Assembly (NCBI RefSeq): GCF_000226095.1
Contig: NC_016472.1
Span: 2,604,001-2,668,000 of the forward strand
Origin: Thermothelomyces thermophilus ATCC 42464
Lineage: Eukaryota; Ascomycota; Sordariomycetes; Sordariales; Chaetomiaceae
Reading direction: 5' to 3'
DNA: 64,000 nucleotides
The position numbers and the translations under genes were made by a program. Under the pieces are notes generated by a model. It worked only from the letters and a program-made list of their open reading frames with translations. It searched no databases and was not told the origin of the DNA. This document shows, in pieces, positions 48,905 to 61,429 of the stretch; position 1 is the first letter of the stretch; each line of letters begins with the position of its first letter.

Positions 48905-51494
48905 TTAAATAAGGTAGCTGCTTGGGGATGCTGCCCGAGTGGTGAGGCTTGGAAAGAAGCGGGCGTCTCGACTTTCTAATTAATATTTAATAATTGAATC
49001 CTTAGGTCAGTGGTCCACCCTACTAGGTATACCGATCAGGCACCCGTCTTTCTGGGGCGTTGCAAGATTCTCTCATTGACTGGGGCAACGCCGCCCACAT
49101 TTCCCTTGTTATTTTAGGGCACACTGTTCCCAGAAAGAATGGTGATTGGGAGGGAGGAAAGCAGGGAGTCTCAGACACGGAAGCTTCAAACTTCAGGCAA
49201 ACCGAAGGAAGGTGCGGGACCACTCTAGCATGGTCGCTCCCTTCGGGAGCCGCTCTCCCAGGCAAGCGATGATTTTGCGCCAAATGTGACGATTCGGGAG
49301 GAAAATGATTTCCTTAGGTTCTTTCCCAACGAGATCATGAAATACACCGGCCAAGTCGTTGCAGCACCACACCGAACAACGATTGCTGGTTTGATGTGCT
49401 GATTGCCCTGCAAATATTAATTAACAGGAACAGCTCATGGTTCTGAAGTCGGTCATGGAATTCTTCCTCTCTAGAATACTAGATTAGACATGCTTTGGTC
49501 GCCGAGTCACGTTGCCAGGAATTGCTGGTTGACGACTGGGTAACTGCTCAGTCGCCCATATCTCAAGCGACATTTCATGTTGTTGGGGTTGGTGAGCTCA
49601 ATGTGGTTTACGGAATAACCACACAACGCCAACAGCACACTAGAAAACGCCAGGCTCCAATGTGGCCGGGTTTGGGCGCCCTTATAGCCTACCATCCTGG
49701 CCGTGGTTCCCTAACGGGAGCCGGTTCTCCGTTTTGGTTCCGATATCCAAAGAATACTCGCCACTCTCGAATAGGATCCCCGATAAGTCAACAAGCTAGC
49801 AGTTGTACTCGACCCGACATCTGTTGCTGTATCGACCTAGCGGCCCGTTCGCTCCAGACTGCGGATGATGATGACGTTCTCGGTAGGACGTCCCGCAGAG
49901 GCAACGGGGTGTTCTAGGCCTATGTTCCAACCGCATTCCTACCACTAACTGGGTGCAGTCCGCCAAGTTCTGCGGTGTCCTGCAAGTTCCCCAGGCCGCG
50001 TTGGTTGGGCGCAGCCATAATTACACCTATTAATTATCTCGAGGATGGGCATAGCGGGTTCCACCTCGCCAGGTTATTGGCTGTAGAGGTAGTTACCCCC
50101 GAACTTCCATCCACACCTGTGGATGGATGGATGCGGAAATCAACGATCTTCGTATGATTGCTATGGTGGTGATGATGGAGGAAGAAGGAAGAGGCTGACC
50201 AGGGCCTGGGTGGCTGCAACCTGGTGGGGCCCGGTCCACCACAACACCTGATACCGGAAACACCGAACTTGCAAAGGACATACTTAGGCGACAGTTGGCG
50301 GTGTTCTTGGGAATTTTTGAATTCCTGTGCGGCCGAGAGCTGTCAGTGAAGAAATCTTGTCGCCCGGAGTCACGGCTAAGTTGCCGACCGCCGTTGTGGC
50401 GCCGTTCTTGCCTTGACGTGTGTGCATGGTTCTGGAAAGGGCACTAACAGGTGCGATTTGATCACTCGAAGCTAACAACAGTAAGCGCCGCCCGTCTATC
50501 CGCCGATATTCTACGCGAAGAATTCCGGGGACTGCGGGTCTCGTTGATCGCGCCCGTCTCCACGGCGTCGGCAAGTTCATGAGCTTGCAGCAACGCCAAA
50601 CCAACTTGACGAAACCAGGGACCAGCTCCTCCGGGCCCTCGACGGAGCACACTTCTGGATCGGGTTGGTAGTCTGCTCCCTTGCGACCAGAAAACGTGCA
50701 GGCGACGCGACCCGCAGGGGCTACAGTGGGGCCCCAGACCCCAACTTTCCTGGGACCAGCAGGGCCAGACCGTAAATAGTCGTGGGGAAGACCACACGTG
50801 GCTACACTTATTTTTTTACATTGCGGACTGCGTAGCCGGGCCGCCTAGTGTAGGCTATCTAAAGAAGTTCTTGGCCGGGCCGAACCAAACCATTGAATCT
50901 CACCCCTGGTCGACCCTACGAGTGGCTGGCCGCACACGCACAGTATAGTAGTACATATATACGTACATACATAGGTATGTACATATATACATGCGTACCA
51001 GAGAATGGACAGTACATACAGTAAGGTACACAAGTATGTACATACATACGGGTACTCCGTACCGGCAGGCACCCTGGAATACAGCCCGCGCTGCACGCGA
51101 TGTTCTGGCCAGCGAATTGTAATCCTAGTCCCCAACCGTGCCACCTCCGCACCTTGAGGTCTCGCACTTTGCTCGCACCCTTTGCGTTGGTGGTGTACCC
51201 CAACAATCCTCGTGTCGTATGCGATCGGAGATTTTAGGTCAATCATAGCGCGGTGCGGGTGGTGCACGCTCCTCGCTGCCGTTTTAGGACCTCGGAGGGA
51301 GGCCCTCCGCGGCCGAAAATGGCAACTGGCCACTCCTTCGGGAAACTCCCATTTACATGCAGCACTCGAACCATCAATCAACATGTGGTTTTTATAACTA
51401 TGTGCTACGACGCCGCCCGTTGTGTCGATCTCCTCTCGTCACCACTCTTCATCTCCGTCTTGGCCACTTTTCTTCTGTTCAGGCCACAGCCAAG
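48905..51494. other. 2.6 kb spacer without recognisable genes
   Basis: AT-rich with several TAATTA just after the crotonase stop, then ordinary sequence, then a TACA/TGTA-rich block (50938-51062). No family match in any frame. Confidence 0.4.
50938..51062. repeat. TACA/TGTA-rich low-complexity block
   Basis: Repeated GTACATA, TATGTAC and CATACATA words on both strands, able to form partial hairpins, ending in a TACTCCGTA 9-mer at 51053. No terminal repeats or duplication were clear enough to call a mobile element. Confidence 0.6.
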
Positions 51495-53560
51495 ATGTCG
51501 TCCAAGGGATCGGATCACATCGGCGACGAGAAGCGCCCTGTTTCTCCCGAGATCGCGACCGCTGCTGTCCCTGTCAGCCACACCCCGAAAGTCCAGGGCA
51601 AGGAGAAGAAAGTGCACAATGTACGTTATCCTGGCGGCCGTCATGACAATCTTAGTCTTCAACGGATTTGCTGACAAGCGAAGGCCGAGCTCTACGCCGC
51701 CATTCTCGAGGCCAAAATTGAGCCCTGGAGCAGGACGTCCATCCATCTTTACTGTGAGCAAAATGGCCTCCCGATTTTGGATGCGCCGAGGAGAGCGCTA
51801 ACAGCACACGACCAGTCTCCATCTTCATCGCGTTCTGCTGGTACGTCTCTGACCACGAGACGTGCCCAAACCTGTCCAGAAACCGGTCACTAACCGAACA
51901 TTGTGAAGCGCTTGCGCCAATGGATACGACGGTTCCCTCATGACGTCCATTATTGCTATGCCGCACTTCCAGCAGACGTTTGACGTTGGAAAGGTTGGAA
52001 CGGGTGCGGCTGTGGTGTTCTCGCTCTATGTCGTGTACGTCCTCTCGGGGCTTGCATGCGGGCCCTCTTCCAAGCAACAACTCTTCGTTTGAGAGGTTCA
52101 GTCACGCTGACACGGGTTCGTGGAACAATCACTTAATTAGTGGCGCCATGGTCGGCTCTCCGTTTGCCGCCACCCTCTCGGACAAATTCGGCCGTCGAAA
52201 GAGCATGTTTGCCGGCGGTTTGACCATCATCATCGGCATGATCCTCGTCTCGACCGCCCATCATCTCCCGCAGTTCGTCGTGGGCCGTTTCGTGCTCGGC
52301 CTCGGCATCGCCATCATGACCGTCGCCGCCCCCGCGTACGCGATCGAGGTTGCCCCGCCGCACTGGCGCGGACGCTGCACCGGTTTCTACAACTGCGGCT
52401 GGTTCGGCGGTGCCATTCCGGCGGCCATCATCACCTTTGGCTGCAATTACATGGACAACGACTACTCGTGGCGCGTCCCGCTCATCTTCCAGGCTTTCGC
52501 CTGCCTCATCGTCATGGTCGCCGTCTTCTTCATCCCCGAGTCTCCTCGCTTCCTGATGGCCAACGGCAGGGACGACGAGGCACTCGCCTTCCTCATCAAG
52601 TACCACGGCAACGGCGACCCCAACTCGCGCCTTGTCCGCCTCGAGTACGAAGAGATGAAGGAGGGCATCCGCCAGGACGGCATCGACAAGGTCTGGTGGG
52701 ACTACCGGCCGTTCCTCCTCTCCCACAGCGGCCGGTGGCGGATAGCCCAGGTGCTCATGATCTCCATCTTTGGCCAGTTCTCCGGCAACGGCCTCGGGTA
52801 CTTCAACACGACCATCTTCGAGAACCTGGGCGTCACCAGCGTCCCGCAGCAGCTCGGCTACAACATCCTCAACCAGGTCCTCTCGGCCATCGGCGCCCTG
52901 ACCGCCGTCTCGCTGACGGACAAGATGCCCCGCCGCCCGGTGCTCGTCTTCGGCACCTTCATGTGCGCCGCCGCGCTGGCCACCAACTCGGGCCTCTCGG
53001 CCGTCCTGGACGAGCAGACCCAGAGGGGCCAGATCGACCTCTCGTACGGCCGGGGCGCGCTCGCCTCCTACTTCCTCTTCAACATCATCTTCTCCTTCAC
53101 CTACACCCCCCTCCAGGGCGCCATCCCCACCGAGGCGCTCGAGACGACCACTCGCGCCAAGGGCCTCGCCCTTTCCGCCTTCATCGTCAACGGCATGGGC
53201 TTCATCAACCAGTTTGCCGGCCCCATCGCCCTCGAGCGGATCGGCTACAAGTACATCTATGTGTTCGTCGCCTGGGACTGCATCGAGGCGCTCGCCTGGT
53301 ACCTGTTTGGGTGAGTGCACTGTGTTCCCCCCTCCCCCCCCCACCCCCGTAGTTCTAATTCTAAGCCTTGGGCTTCTGCCCGCCCTTATTGTCACATTGC
53401 TAACCAACTATCACGAATCTCTAGTGTCGAGTCTCAGGGACGCACCATTGAGCAGCTCGAATGGGTCTACAATCAGCCCAATCCCGTCAAGGCTTCTCTC
53501 AAGGTCGACAAGGTCATCCTCACCGACGATGGCAAGGTCGCCGAGAAGATCGTCGCTTAG
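51495..53560 (+). CDS. MFS sugar porter with six exons and a 25-nt microexon
   Basis: Six exons, join(51495..51620,51684..51753,51816..51840,51909..52034,52141..53310,53425..53560), 550 residues. All five introns are GT-AG; clear branch sites include CTGAC, GCTAAC and CTAAC. Exon 3 (25 nt) encodes SIFIAFC of TM1 and is required for the frame. Motifs: [13 protein letters not shown] at TM1, SDKFGRRKSM after TM2, GRFVLGLGIAIMTVAAPAYAIE in TM4, APPHWRGRCTGFYNCGW, PESPRFLMAN, FGQFSGNGLGYF in TM7, FTYTPLQGAIPTEALET in TM10, then VESQGRTIEQLEW (PESKGRTLEE equivalent with PE lost to VE). It belongs to the same disaccharide/lactose-permease-like branch as the porter at 23679 by its WRG..FYNC and QFSGN blocks. 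Substrate unknown. The C-terminal tail ends EKIVA. Confidence 0.9.
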
Positions 53561-54325
53561 ATGGCTACGGCTATCGTTGCCTCTTGTCTCGTGGCAGCAG
53601 CAGCCACTGGCCCTCCTAAGGCGGTTTAAGACCAGGGCGAAGTTTTTATGTATGTAATTACAGCACCCTATTATAATTAGCGAGCAGTATGGGTCCTGGG
53701 ATGAGGCGATGTTTTCCTTTTTCCTTTGGGCACATATGTACCAGAAATTGTCCTTTGCCGCGTTTGGCAGCACGGCCCAATACCTAGTAATGTGATGATC
53801 CCTTATTTGTTGTACATATGTAGTAATTTTCTGATCGGCCTAATTGCCGGCCTCGCGGCGCGTTTCCGCTGTGTGGTCCTTGCCGTGCGTTCGGATCCGT
53901 TACCACTGCCCCGGATCGGGACCGCCCCCGGATACGCTAACATACCGGCAACTGGGGTCCCGCTGTCGCATTGGCCGACAAGGGGAACATCGCTTAAGCG
54001 GACGGTTGCAGCGGCTCGCGCTACCGCCTTGGCGCTCGAGGCTTGAAACCCCTTAACCAACCTTAGTAGAAGGAAAAAGTGCGTACGAATGGCGCATCAT
54101 CGGCCCGCTTGTGCACGGTGACCACCCATGGGAATTGGAGTCAGCAGTTTTAATGAAAGTGCCCCTTCAGGCGTCCGGGATAGTTTCAAGCAAACACTCT
54201 CTACATCATCACAGTATCTGTACGGAGGATATACACATACTTTCATGCAGCGTCCCCTGTTCCGGGTGGGCTTGTGGGTGACCCAGGCACACCCGACGCA
54301 CGGGTTCATTGCGGAAAAATGTCTC

Positions 54326-54366
<41 letters not shown>

Positions 54367-55841
54367 GTGGTCGCGGTGCCCAGGGCAGTTGTTTTGAAGG
54401 ACCTTAGTTTCGTTGCCGACCCCGACTTGTCCTTTTGCTAGCTCGCCCTTTTCCCGACGGCCGCAGACCTCGGCAACTTGCATTACAGTATTGATTGCAG
54501 CAACCAGGAAACTTGGAAGTTTTGGCCCCTCTAGGTGCCTTCGCGACATTGAAAGCTGCTGCGAAAGGCCGGAGAGGCGGCCCGCCTCGCCCGAAAGGAT
54601 TTGGAGGGGCGCCGCATCGCATCAGCGGCTCACCTGCGGCACGCTAGATTGCTAGTCTCATGCGGAGGGATTTGGCGAAACGGCTCGGCGGTGGAGGGCC
54701 GGCCGAGCGCTGCGCAGTATTAGAGTAAAAAGGGTACGATTTCAGTTGCTGCTTGGCACACTGTAGTAATTAGTTATTATCGCACCACAGAACAGGCCGT
54801 CGCGCCTTCCTTCATGCCGCACATCTGCACTGCCGGGCACCTTTTTGATGGAAATCTTTGACTGGCCAGCCCCCCAGATCCGTCCTTTCCCCTTGCTCAC
54901 TGTTCGGTCCGATTTCTAACCCCGCCAACGAGCACTTTTTATATGGTGTGGTTAAACAGAATTGCACTTTGAATCTCAAATAATACCAAATATGTTTGTG
55001 ATGCTTTTAAATTTTAGGTCGCGGTGTGATCGATACTGACATCATGCACCATGATCTCTCTTTCTCTTTATAATTACCGCTCTGGCTGCCTCTGCCGATC
55101 AATCTGCTACGTCAGCCAAAACTTCAGAACTTAGCGGCGGGACTTCTAAGGAGCTAGATGGGCCGGTTGTTCTCTAGGTTTGAGTTAAATTAGCTATAAA
55201 AACTAAGGCGCATTAAATAGGCATTTGAACGCGATGCACGTACGATCCCAGACCACTTCGACCTCCAGCATCCATTCGAGGCTTGCAGCCCTTAGCTGCT
55301 GCACAATCGCTGGCGAATGCCTAGGATATATGCATTCAAGATGTGGATTGAGAGGTAGTCAAGCTTGAGGCCCATGTTCTCTCGTTGCTCGATATCAAGC
55401 GTGATCCCTAGTTGGGAAGCTGGCGTAATTAGTAAACAGGTTGTGAACAAAGGCAGGTATTGGGGGGCTTGGAGATCATTTCTGTAAATCAATGCACACA
55501 ACAGACAAGATATCGGGGATTGAAGAAGGAAATCTGCTGCTATACCTGTGGCAAGTGCGGGACGTATATACCTACTTGCCCTACAATAGACCACCCTCTT
55601 AGGGCCGCCTACGGAACTCCCTTTGCAATCTCCTTTGCAATCCTCTTAGCCTTTTGGTGCCTCAACACCATAATTATTCAGCCATCACGTCTTCCGATGG
55701 AGAGCCTCGATTTTTCTGATTATTGCAGTTCGCACATCAAAACCGAAATAGAGGTAATTAAATATGTTCGCATACTGAGAGTCGAGATCCTTGACTGGCT
55801 GCAGGAGCTGCATCTGTGCTTATCGAGATTCGACACTCCAG
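53561..55841. other. 2.3 kb convergent spacer
   Basis: Between two converging genes. Contains an A37 run and AT-rich sequence (54750-55250) but no recognisable gene. Confidence 0.4.
54328..54364 (+). repeat. A37 homopolymer run
   Basis: 37 consecutive A in otherwise mixed sequence. It could be a retroposition tail, but I see no duplicated flanks and no recognisable source sequence upstream. Confidence 0.8.
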
Positions 55842-57800
55842 CTATCCCAACTTCCAGCCCTTCGCATGCGCAACACGGTATGTCCACGACCTCGCCTTCT
55901 TCCCCCAGATATACATAAAGATTGAGGTGAGAGTGACGCCAATAGTTATCGATCCTATGACGAAAAAGCAGTTCCTCACTCCTTGGACTGCGATCCAGTC
56001 ATTGCAATAGAAGGTCAAACCGAACGCAAACATGTTCTTGACAAAGTTCATGAGCGCAAACGCCTCAGCCGCCTGCCTCCGGTGGCAGTCTGTCACGTAT
56101 GTGACAACGGCCGACGTGCCGAGCTGCACTCCGAGGTTGATCAAGCCCATGCAGACGATGACGGGGACCGGCCAAGGTTCTTGCTTGTACAGGCTCTCGC
56201 CCCAGGCGAAGAAGCCAGTGGCCGTGAAGACGAGGTAGGTCACCATGATGGGCAGGCGGAATTCGGGCTCTGATCGAACACGGGCGGGAGTGGTTAGCAT
56301 ATTTCTCACGTCCCCATATCGAGGCCTCGGGCTTGAAGTGGAAGTCGAGGCATCGAATCGACATACCAAAGATACCCCCATTCAACTTCGACATCCACTT
56401 CGCGACCCCGTCAATCAGCGGTCCGGCCACACCGGTTGCAATTAGAGTTGCCACAAAGCTCGACACGTTGGACGCGCCCACCGCGGCGACAGAGAAGTTG
56501 TATGGCGGTGCCGAGAAGATTTGTGACAGCGTGATGGAGATCAGGACCAGCCACGAGATGCACGTTGTGAAGAGCAGCGTCGCCCAGCACACCATCGGCG
56601 ACGCCAGCAGCGAGAAAGGGCGGAGAAGCGTGCGCCAAAACGAAGTGCTGTCCCAGTACCCATCGTACGGCAGCAGCTCCCTAGCCCAGGACTTCTTGGG
56701 CTCGGGCGAGCGGTCGCTTGCCCGAGGCGTCGACGAGACTTCTTGGTGTTCCAGTCCGGTTTTGTTCTTTTCCTGACTGTCATCCGATACTACTTCCCTC
56801 GCCGCGGCACCCGTGTCTATGTTGATTGTGCCGGATCTGTGGTACGCGGACTCGGGCATGAAGAGAACCGTTAAAAGGAGCTGAAGGGCAAATGAAGCGC
56901 CCATGACATGGAAGGCTATCCGGAATGAACCGTATTGGATCACCGCGCCGGCTAGAAGCCACATGGCACCATGTCAGCTCACGCACGTTGTGCCTAGGGA
57001 GACGGGAGTCTTGACAGGTGCGAGAAAGAAGAAACCTCTGGTTCGAACTCACCAATAGGGCTGGCAAGATTAATACCACCCAGCACACCGAGGTTGAAGA
57101 CGGCATTGCGCAGACCTCTCTCGTGCAAGAACCATATATCGCTGATACTCGCCGGGACCAGCGCCTCCATGGGCGCCATGCAGAAGCCCTGAATCGCGCG
57201 CGCGGCTGCCAGACTGCCAAAGCTCTTGGCCTCGGCAGCCCAGAAGCACGACACCATCAGGCCGATGGATGTGAGAATGTAGATGGGACGTTTTCCCACC
57301 TTGACCGCAAGGGTATTGCAGAGCAACGAGCCCACGGCGATGGCGGCTATGCAGCTGCCCTGGCATCCCAGGGTGAAGGTCTGCAGCGGGATGCCCCATT
57401 GCTCAGCGAGGGGTACGATGGCGGGCGTCGGGAGGGGGCCGACAGCTGCATGCAAAAAAACAGACGAAACGCGACGAACGCATCAGCACACGACACACAA
57501 CACGGGGGAACGATATCGAGCAGAAGAAGGGCGCCACATACCGCCTACGCATCCGCACCCATAGGCAATAGCGACGGTGAACATCTCCTTCTTCCAGCGC
57601 GGCCAGTTGTAAGGGTCGTTGGGCGAGTCGGATGGCTGCGGCACGAGGACGACCTGGCCGGTCTTGTCGTGCTTGAGCATGCGCGAGTCGACGGCGACGC
57701 CCGCAAGCTCCGCGTCCAGGTCCCTCCTCCCCAGCTCGTTGAGGGGCGAGGTACCCGGGACATGCTCGAGCTTACGATCCTCGAGTATACCCAGCGGCAT
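55842..57800 (-). CDS. MFS transporter, drug:H+ antiporter-like (DHA1 type)
   Basis: Four exons, complement(join(55842..56269,56367..56951,57053..57445,57542..57800)), 554 residues. Introns start GTATGT, GTGAGT and GTATGT and end GCAG, CTAG and TCAG. All three fall after the first base of a codon, a uniform phase. The long N-terminal tail has DPYNWPRWKKE just before TM1, a hallmark of fungal DHA1-like exporters. GSLLCNTLAVKVGKRPIY is the motif A region, AARAIQGFCMAPMEALVPASISDIWF the TM4-5 block. The central loop (about 255-310) is hydrophilic with KKSWARELLPYDGYWD, as in this group. The last segment ends in KKARSWTYRVA. Relatives are annotated as fluconazole, polyamine or metabolite exporters; specificity cannot be read. 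It lies beside two SDR genes, which might supply or use its cargo. Confidence 0.88.
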
Positions 57801-58338
57801 GGCCGGAAGCTTTGTGTTGTTCCAAGTGGTGAGCGATGTAGTAGGAAGGCAGCCGGTACACCACAAAGGGAACCAAGCAGTTAGAAAGAAACAGCAGCAA
57901 GCACGGTGAGGCTCAACGGCGATGCGTCGCGACGGAAGAGGACCGCCTCGTACGGCCGACTCTCGGACCGGCTTTACAGAGACCTTATAATAAGTTAGGG
58001 GCTACCTGTAAGGTACCCTGCCCTTCTTCACTTCCCCAGATTTTTGGGATGTTGTTGAGACAAGAGAGCCATGCGGGGACGAGCATCCGGGGACCAGGTC
58101 CCGGTTACTGGGGGTTTGCGGGGAGAGGCGCGCTAGATGCACCATGATTCTGGTTCGGGGTTGACCGGCCACGGCACTTTAGGAGGAAGACGGAGATTGG
58201 TTGGACTGTCTCCCAAGCGAAGGCGCCGAAGCGACCGCCTCACGTTGGATACATTTTCTATCTCCGAAAAAAAAAGGGGGGGGGATAAACAGGCCAAGTT
58301 ACCCGGCCATCCTTGCGCGCAGATGCTTGCATTACCGA
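57801..58338. other. Spacer upstream of the MFS gene
   Basis: 538 bases: promoter of the MFS gene and 3' region of the SDR gene. An A8G10 run sits near 58267-58284. No gene seen. Confidence 0.4.
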
Positions 58339-59352
58339 TCAAGCGTAGCCCAAGTTCCAGAACACCTCGAGATTCCGGGCGCTGTCCTCGTCCACGTACT
58401 CGTGGGGCGGGCGGAGGGTCACGTTCGAACCGTGCACCTCAGCTATCTCCCCACTCAGCGACGGGTCCGCGACGAACTTGGCGACCCCACGGATAAGCGT
58501 ATCCATCGGTGTCACGACCATGTTCTTGAACAACGCCTTGTCGGGCGCGATATTGGTTTCTGGAGATGGTCGTGGCTCGTCAGACCCAAGGACACACGCG
58601 AGAGCGAGGACTGGGGTTCTTGGGAGTGGCTTTGGTGGAGAAACGACTTACCAAGAACAGCTGGCGCTAGGCCGTTGATTTGGATCCCGTGTTGAGCCAG
58701 CGGTCGGGCGAGCGCCCGGACTAGACCAATGACTCCAGCCTTGCTCGCGGCGTACAGAGGAGCGGTCGGGAAAGGGTAGAGGCCTGCGTTGGAAGCCGTG
58801 CAGATGATCAAGCCCCGCGAGACGCCAGGAGCATCGGACGGTGGCTTCTTGTTCATGTAATGCGAAGCGAGTTTCACGGCTTGAGGACGAACGGTGGGTC
58901 AGAAGCTGCAGCAGCAATTCATGGTGGGTCGAATCTTTTGTTTTGGTTATTGTTTTCGGGTACTTACTGTAAATGACACCGAACAGGTTAACTCCGAACA
59001 CTTTGAGGCGTGGTTCGGTCGGCTTGTCCTCTCGCAGGTCGATGGCGGTGGTCACTCCCTGCTCTGAGATACCGGCGTTCGCCATGACCACGTCTATGCT
59101 GCCGTGGGCCTGGTATACCTCCTCGAATGCAGCCGCCTGCTCCTGCCACGAGGAGACGTCGCATCGGCGGAAGCTTATCTCAGCCTCGGGGTGGTCAATG
59201 GACAGCTGGGCCGCCACTTCTGCGCCAGCCTCCTGGTTCAGATCGAGGATGGCGACCCGGTGTCCCTCGGAAGCGAAGTGGCGGGCCATGGCCAGTCCGA
59301 TGCCACTTCCGCCGCCGGTGACGATGACCGACTTCTTCTGCCCGGCACTCAT
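58339..59352 (-). CDS. SDR oxidoreductase, 15-hydroxyprostaglandin dehydrogenase-like
   Basis: Three exons, complement(join(58339..58559,58652..58879,58968..59352)), 277 residues. Both introns are phase 1 with GTAAGT donors and end in TCAAG and CCAG. TGGGSGIG (12-19) binds the nucleotide; the acidic D37 after the second strand (AILDLN) points to NAD. NAG at 92-94, S158, Y171 and K175 (YAASK) complete the catalytic set. INGLAPAVLG-TNIAP matches the PG/TNI block of the HPGD-like branch of SDRs common in ascomycetes. The C-terminal extension (about 225-277) with EVHG and a helix rich in Glu/Asp fits that branch. These enzymes oxidise secondary alcohols; no substrate can be assigned. Divergent from another SDR across 531 bases. 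Confidence 0.92.
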
Positions 59353-59883
59353 TTTCTCGACGGTATTGGAAATGTTCGTATTCGGTATCGGCGTAGTACT
59401 GCGGATCCCGGCTTGTTACAAGAGCCAAGGTGCTCTCGCTTATAATCAAGGGGCACCCTCAAGGGCAGAGACAGCACTATTAGGCTTTGCCCTTTAAGAA
59501 GACATTCTCCGCCATCTGGAGCTGCACGGCCATCCCGGGCTCGGTATGTATGTACATACATGTGCACCAAGTGTGGAGAAGGCAGAGGACGGATGCTACC
59601 TGAAAATAGCGTCTATGTGCGCTGTTCGGCATCCAGATTAAAGGAGCCGGATCTCCAATGATGCCTCTACAAATAGCGTTAGCAGCCAAGGCGAAGAAGC
59701 CCCATTGCGGAGAGTGCGGGGGATCTCCAACCGTCGCCCACTTGCTCCCGCACCTGCAGGTTGCCGACATCCTGCTTGGCTGTTCCATAAGAGGGGTCCC
59801 TCGCTTAATTTTGCGCGATAGAGAATGTATATATGTACACACAGACGCGTGTTATACGGAAACTGGGTTGAAGCTGGGTCACG
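59353..59883. promoter_or_regulatory. Bidirectional promoter region between two SDR genes
   Basis: 531 bases between the ATGs of two divergent SDR genes. Contains TATGTATGTACATACA (about 59544-59560), a near-palindrome. Co-regulation is inferred from geometry only. Confidence 0.5.
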
Positions 59884-61183
59884 ATGGCAGAGATCAAGTA
59901 TTCGGAGACATTGACTGATAACCTTCGGGGAAAGGTCGTCGTGCTGAACGGTGGGTGTCCCCCTTTGCCAAGACATTGCTTCTGGATATCTCAATAAATA
60001 AGAGAGAAAGAAAGGAAGAAAATGTAACATGAAGAAAAGGCAACAAATAAAGAAAGGAAGAAAGAAAGAAAGGAAGAAAGAAAAGAAAAAAGAAAGAAAG
60101 GAAGAAAGAAAGAAAGAAGAAAGAAGAAGGAAAACCTAAAACAGAGAAGAGGGAGGGAAGAAGAAAGACTGATAAACAAGAGAACAAGGAAGCAAATAGA
60201 TGCTAACGGCGTCATTATCTAGGGGGTGCCCAAGGAATCGGCGCAGCAACGGTCGAGATTCTGTACGGCAAGGGAGCCCATGTCTTCTTCGGCGACTGGA
60301 ATGAAGAGCATGGCCGCCGGCTCGAGGAGGAGCTCAGGGCCCGCGGAAGCGCGAATGGCGGGACAGCATCATTCAGACGGGTCGACGTGCGCAGCCACGA
60401 GATGCAGCTAGCCCTCTTCGACGACGCCATGGGGGCACACGGCAGGGTCGATGTCGCGATCCAGTGCGCGGGCGTCAGCGAGCCGGCAGGATGGTTTGAG
60501 CCCCAGGACTTGAACCTGGAGTCAGTGAGAAAGGTGAGAGACCATAATCACTCTGTTCATCTAGTAATTCGATACCCTTGTTGTTGGGAATGAACCGTAC
60601 TAAGCTTTGCCATACGGCCCCCCCTACTCTATAGGAACCATCACCAGTCAGGAACAACATCGAGATCAACCTGACCAGCGTGCTGCTGTTTGCCCGTATC
60701 GCCTTGGCGTACCTCAAGGGCGATGGGAGCGAGAGGGATGCTAGCTTCTCCAAGTCGATCGTCTTGACGTCCTCCATCGCGGGCATCACCGAGGCGCCGG
60801 GACTGTTCGCGTACAGCAGCGCCAAGCACGGGGTGATCGGGACCATGCGGTCGCTGAGAAAGTTCGCCCCCGCCAAGTACGGCGTCCGGACCAACGCCAT
60901 CTGCCCGTGGGCGACAGACACCCAGCTCCTGAGCGGGGTCAGGGAGATGTGGGTGCGCGAGAAGATGCCCATGAACACGCCAAAGGACGTCGCGCGGATC
61001 ATTGTTCAGTGCGCGGCCGACGCGAACATCAACGGGGCGGCTGTCTTCGTGGCTGGTGGCCGCGGCTTCGATACGGAAGAGGGGATCGACAGAACGTTAC
61101 CGCAGTGGATGGGAGAGGAGAATGCCAAAGTATTCCTCCGTGGCCAGGAGCTGCTCGGTCTGGGATCGAACTGGGCAAAATGA
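59884..61183 (+). CDS. SDR oxidoreductase (NAD(P)-binding Rossmann)
   Basis: Three exons, join(59884..59950,60223..60533,60635..61183), 308 residues. Intron 1 (GTGGGT..CTAG, GCTAAC branch) is 272 nt and purine-rich; intron 2 (GTGAGA..ATAG) is ordinary. Splicing across intron 1 creates the nucleotide motif NGGAQGIG (22-29), which is thus encoded by two exons. The central NAG is CAG here (IQCAGVS), a tolerated variant. N138 (INLTS), S172 or S173, Y186 and K190 (YSSAK) form the active site. NAICPWATDTQLL replaces the usual PG-T block. Gly-rich VAGGRGFDTEEGIDR near the C-terminus is family-typical. It differs clearly from the divergent SDR, so the two are not a recent duplication. Substrate unknown. 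Confidence 0.92.
60001..60180 (+). repeat. GA-rich purine tract inside an SDR intron
   Basis: About 180 bases made mostly of GAAA, GGAA and GAAG units fill most of intron 1. Likely length-variable. Confidence 0.85.
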
Positions 61184-61429
61184 AACAGAATAGTCAAGAG
61201 ACCAAGCGTTGTCGATATTGTCCAAACCAACAGAGTATTGAACGACAATTAATCCCCTAATCGCAGTCTCAAAGGCCTAGGTAATAATAATACGGAATTA
61301 GGTGCTGTTTAGCTTAGCTCCCTCTTCATCCCAACTCGTTCGCGACTTTTGATATTGGGGTAAAAGCAGGGCCGCCACGGCAATAATCTCGGTACCCAAC
61401 GCAGAGCAGCCCCCCCTTGAGGTAAAGTA
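61184..61429. other. Short spacer
   Basis: 3' region of the SDR gene and the decayed end of the exchanger relic. Nothing else seen. Confidence 0.4.

Noticed and set aside
52133-53407. Long open frame antisense to the six-exon porter
   Set aside because: Low-complexity Asp/Glu/Val/Gly protein with no similarity; a shadow of the real gene.
54328-54364. A37 run as tail of a retroposed gene or SINE
   Set aside because: No target duplication, no Pol III boxes and no recognisable source sequence next to it.
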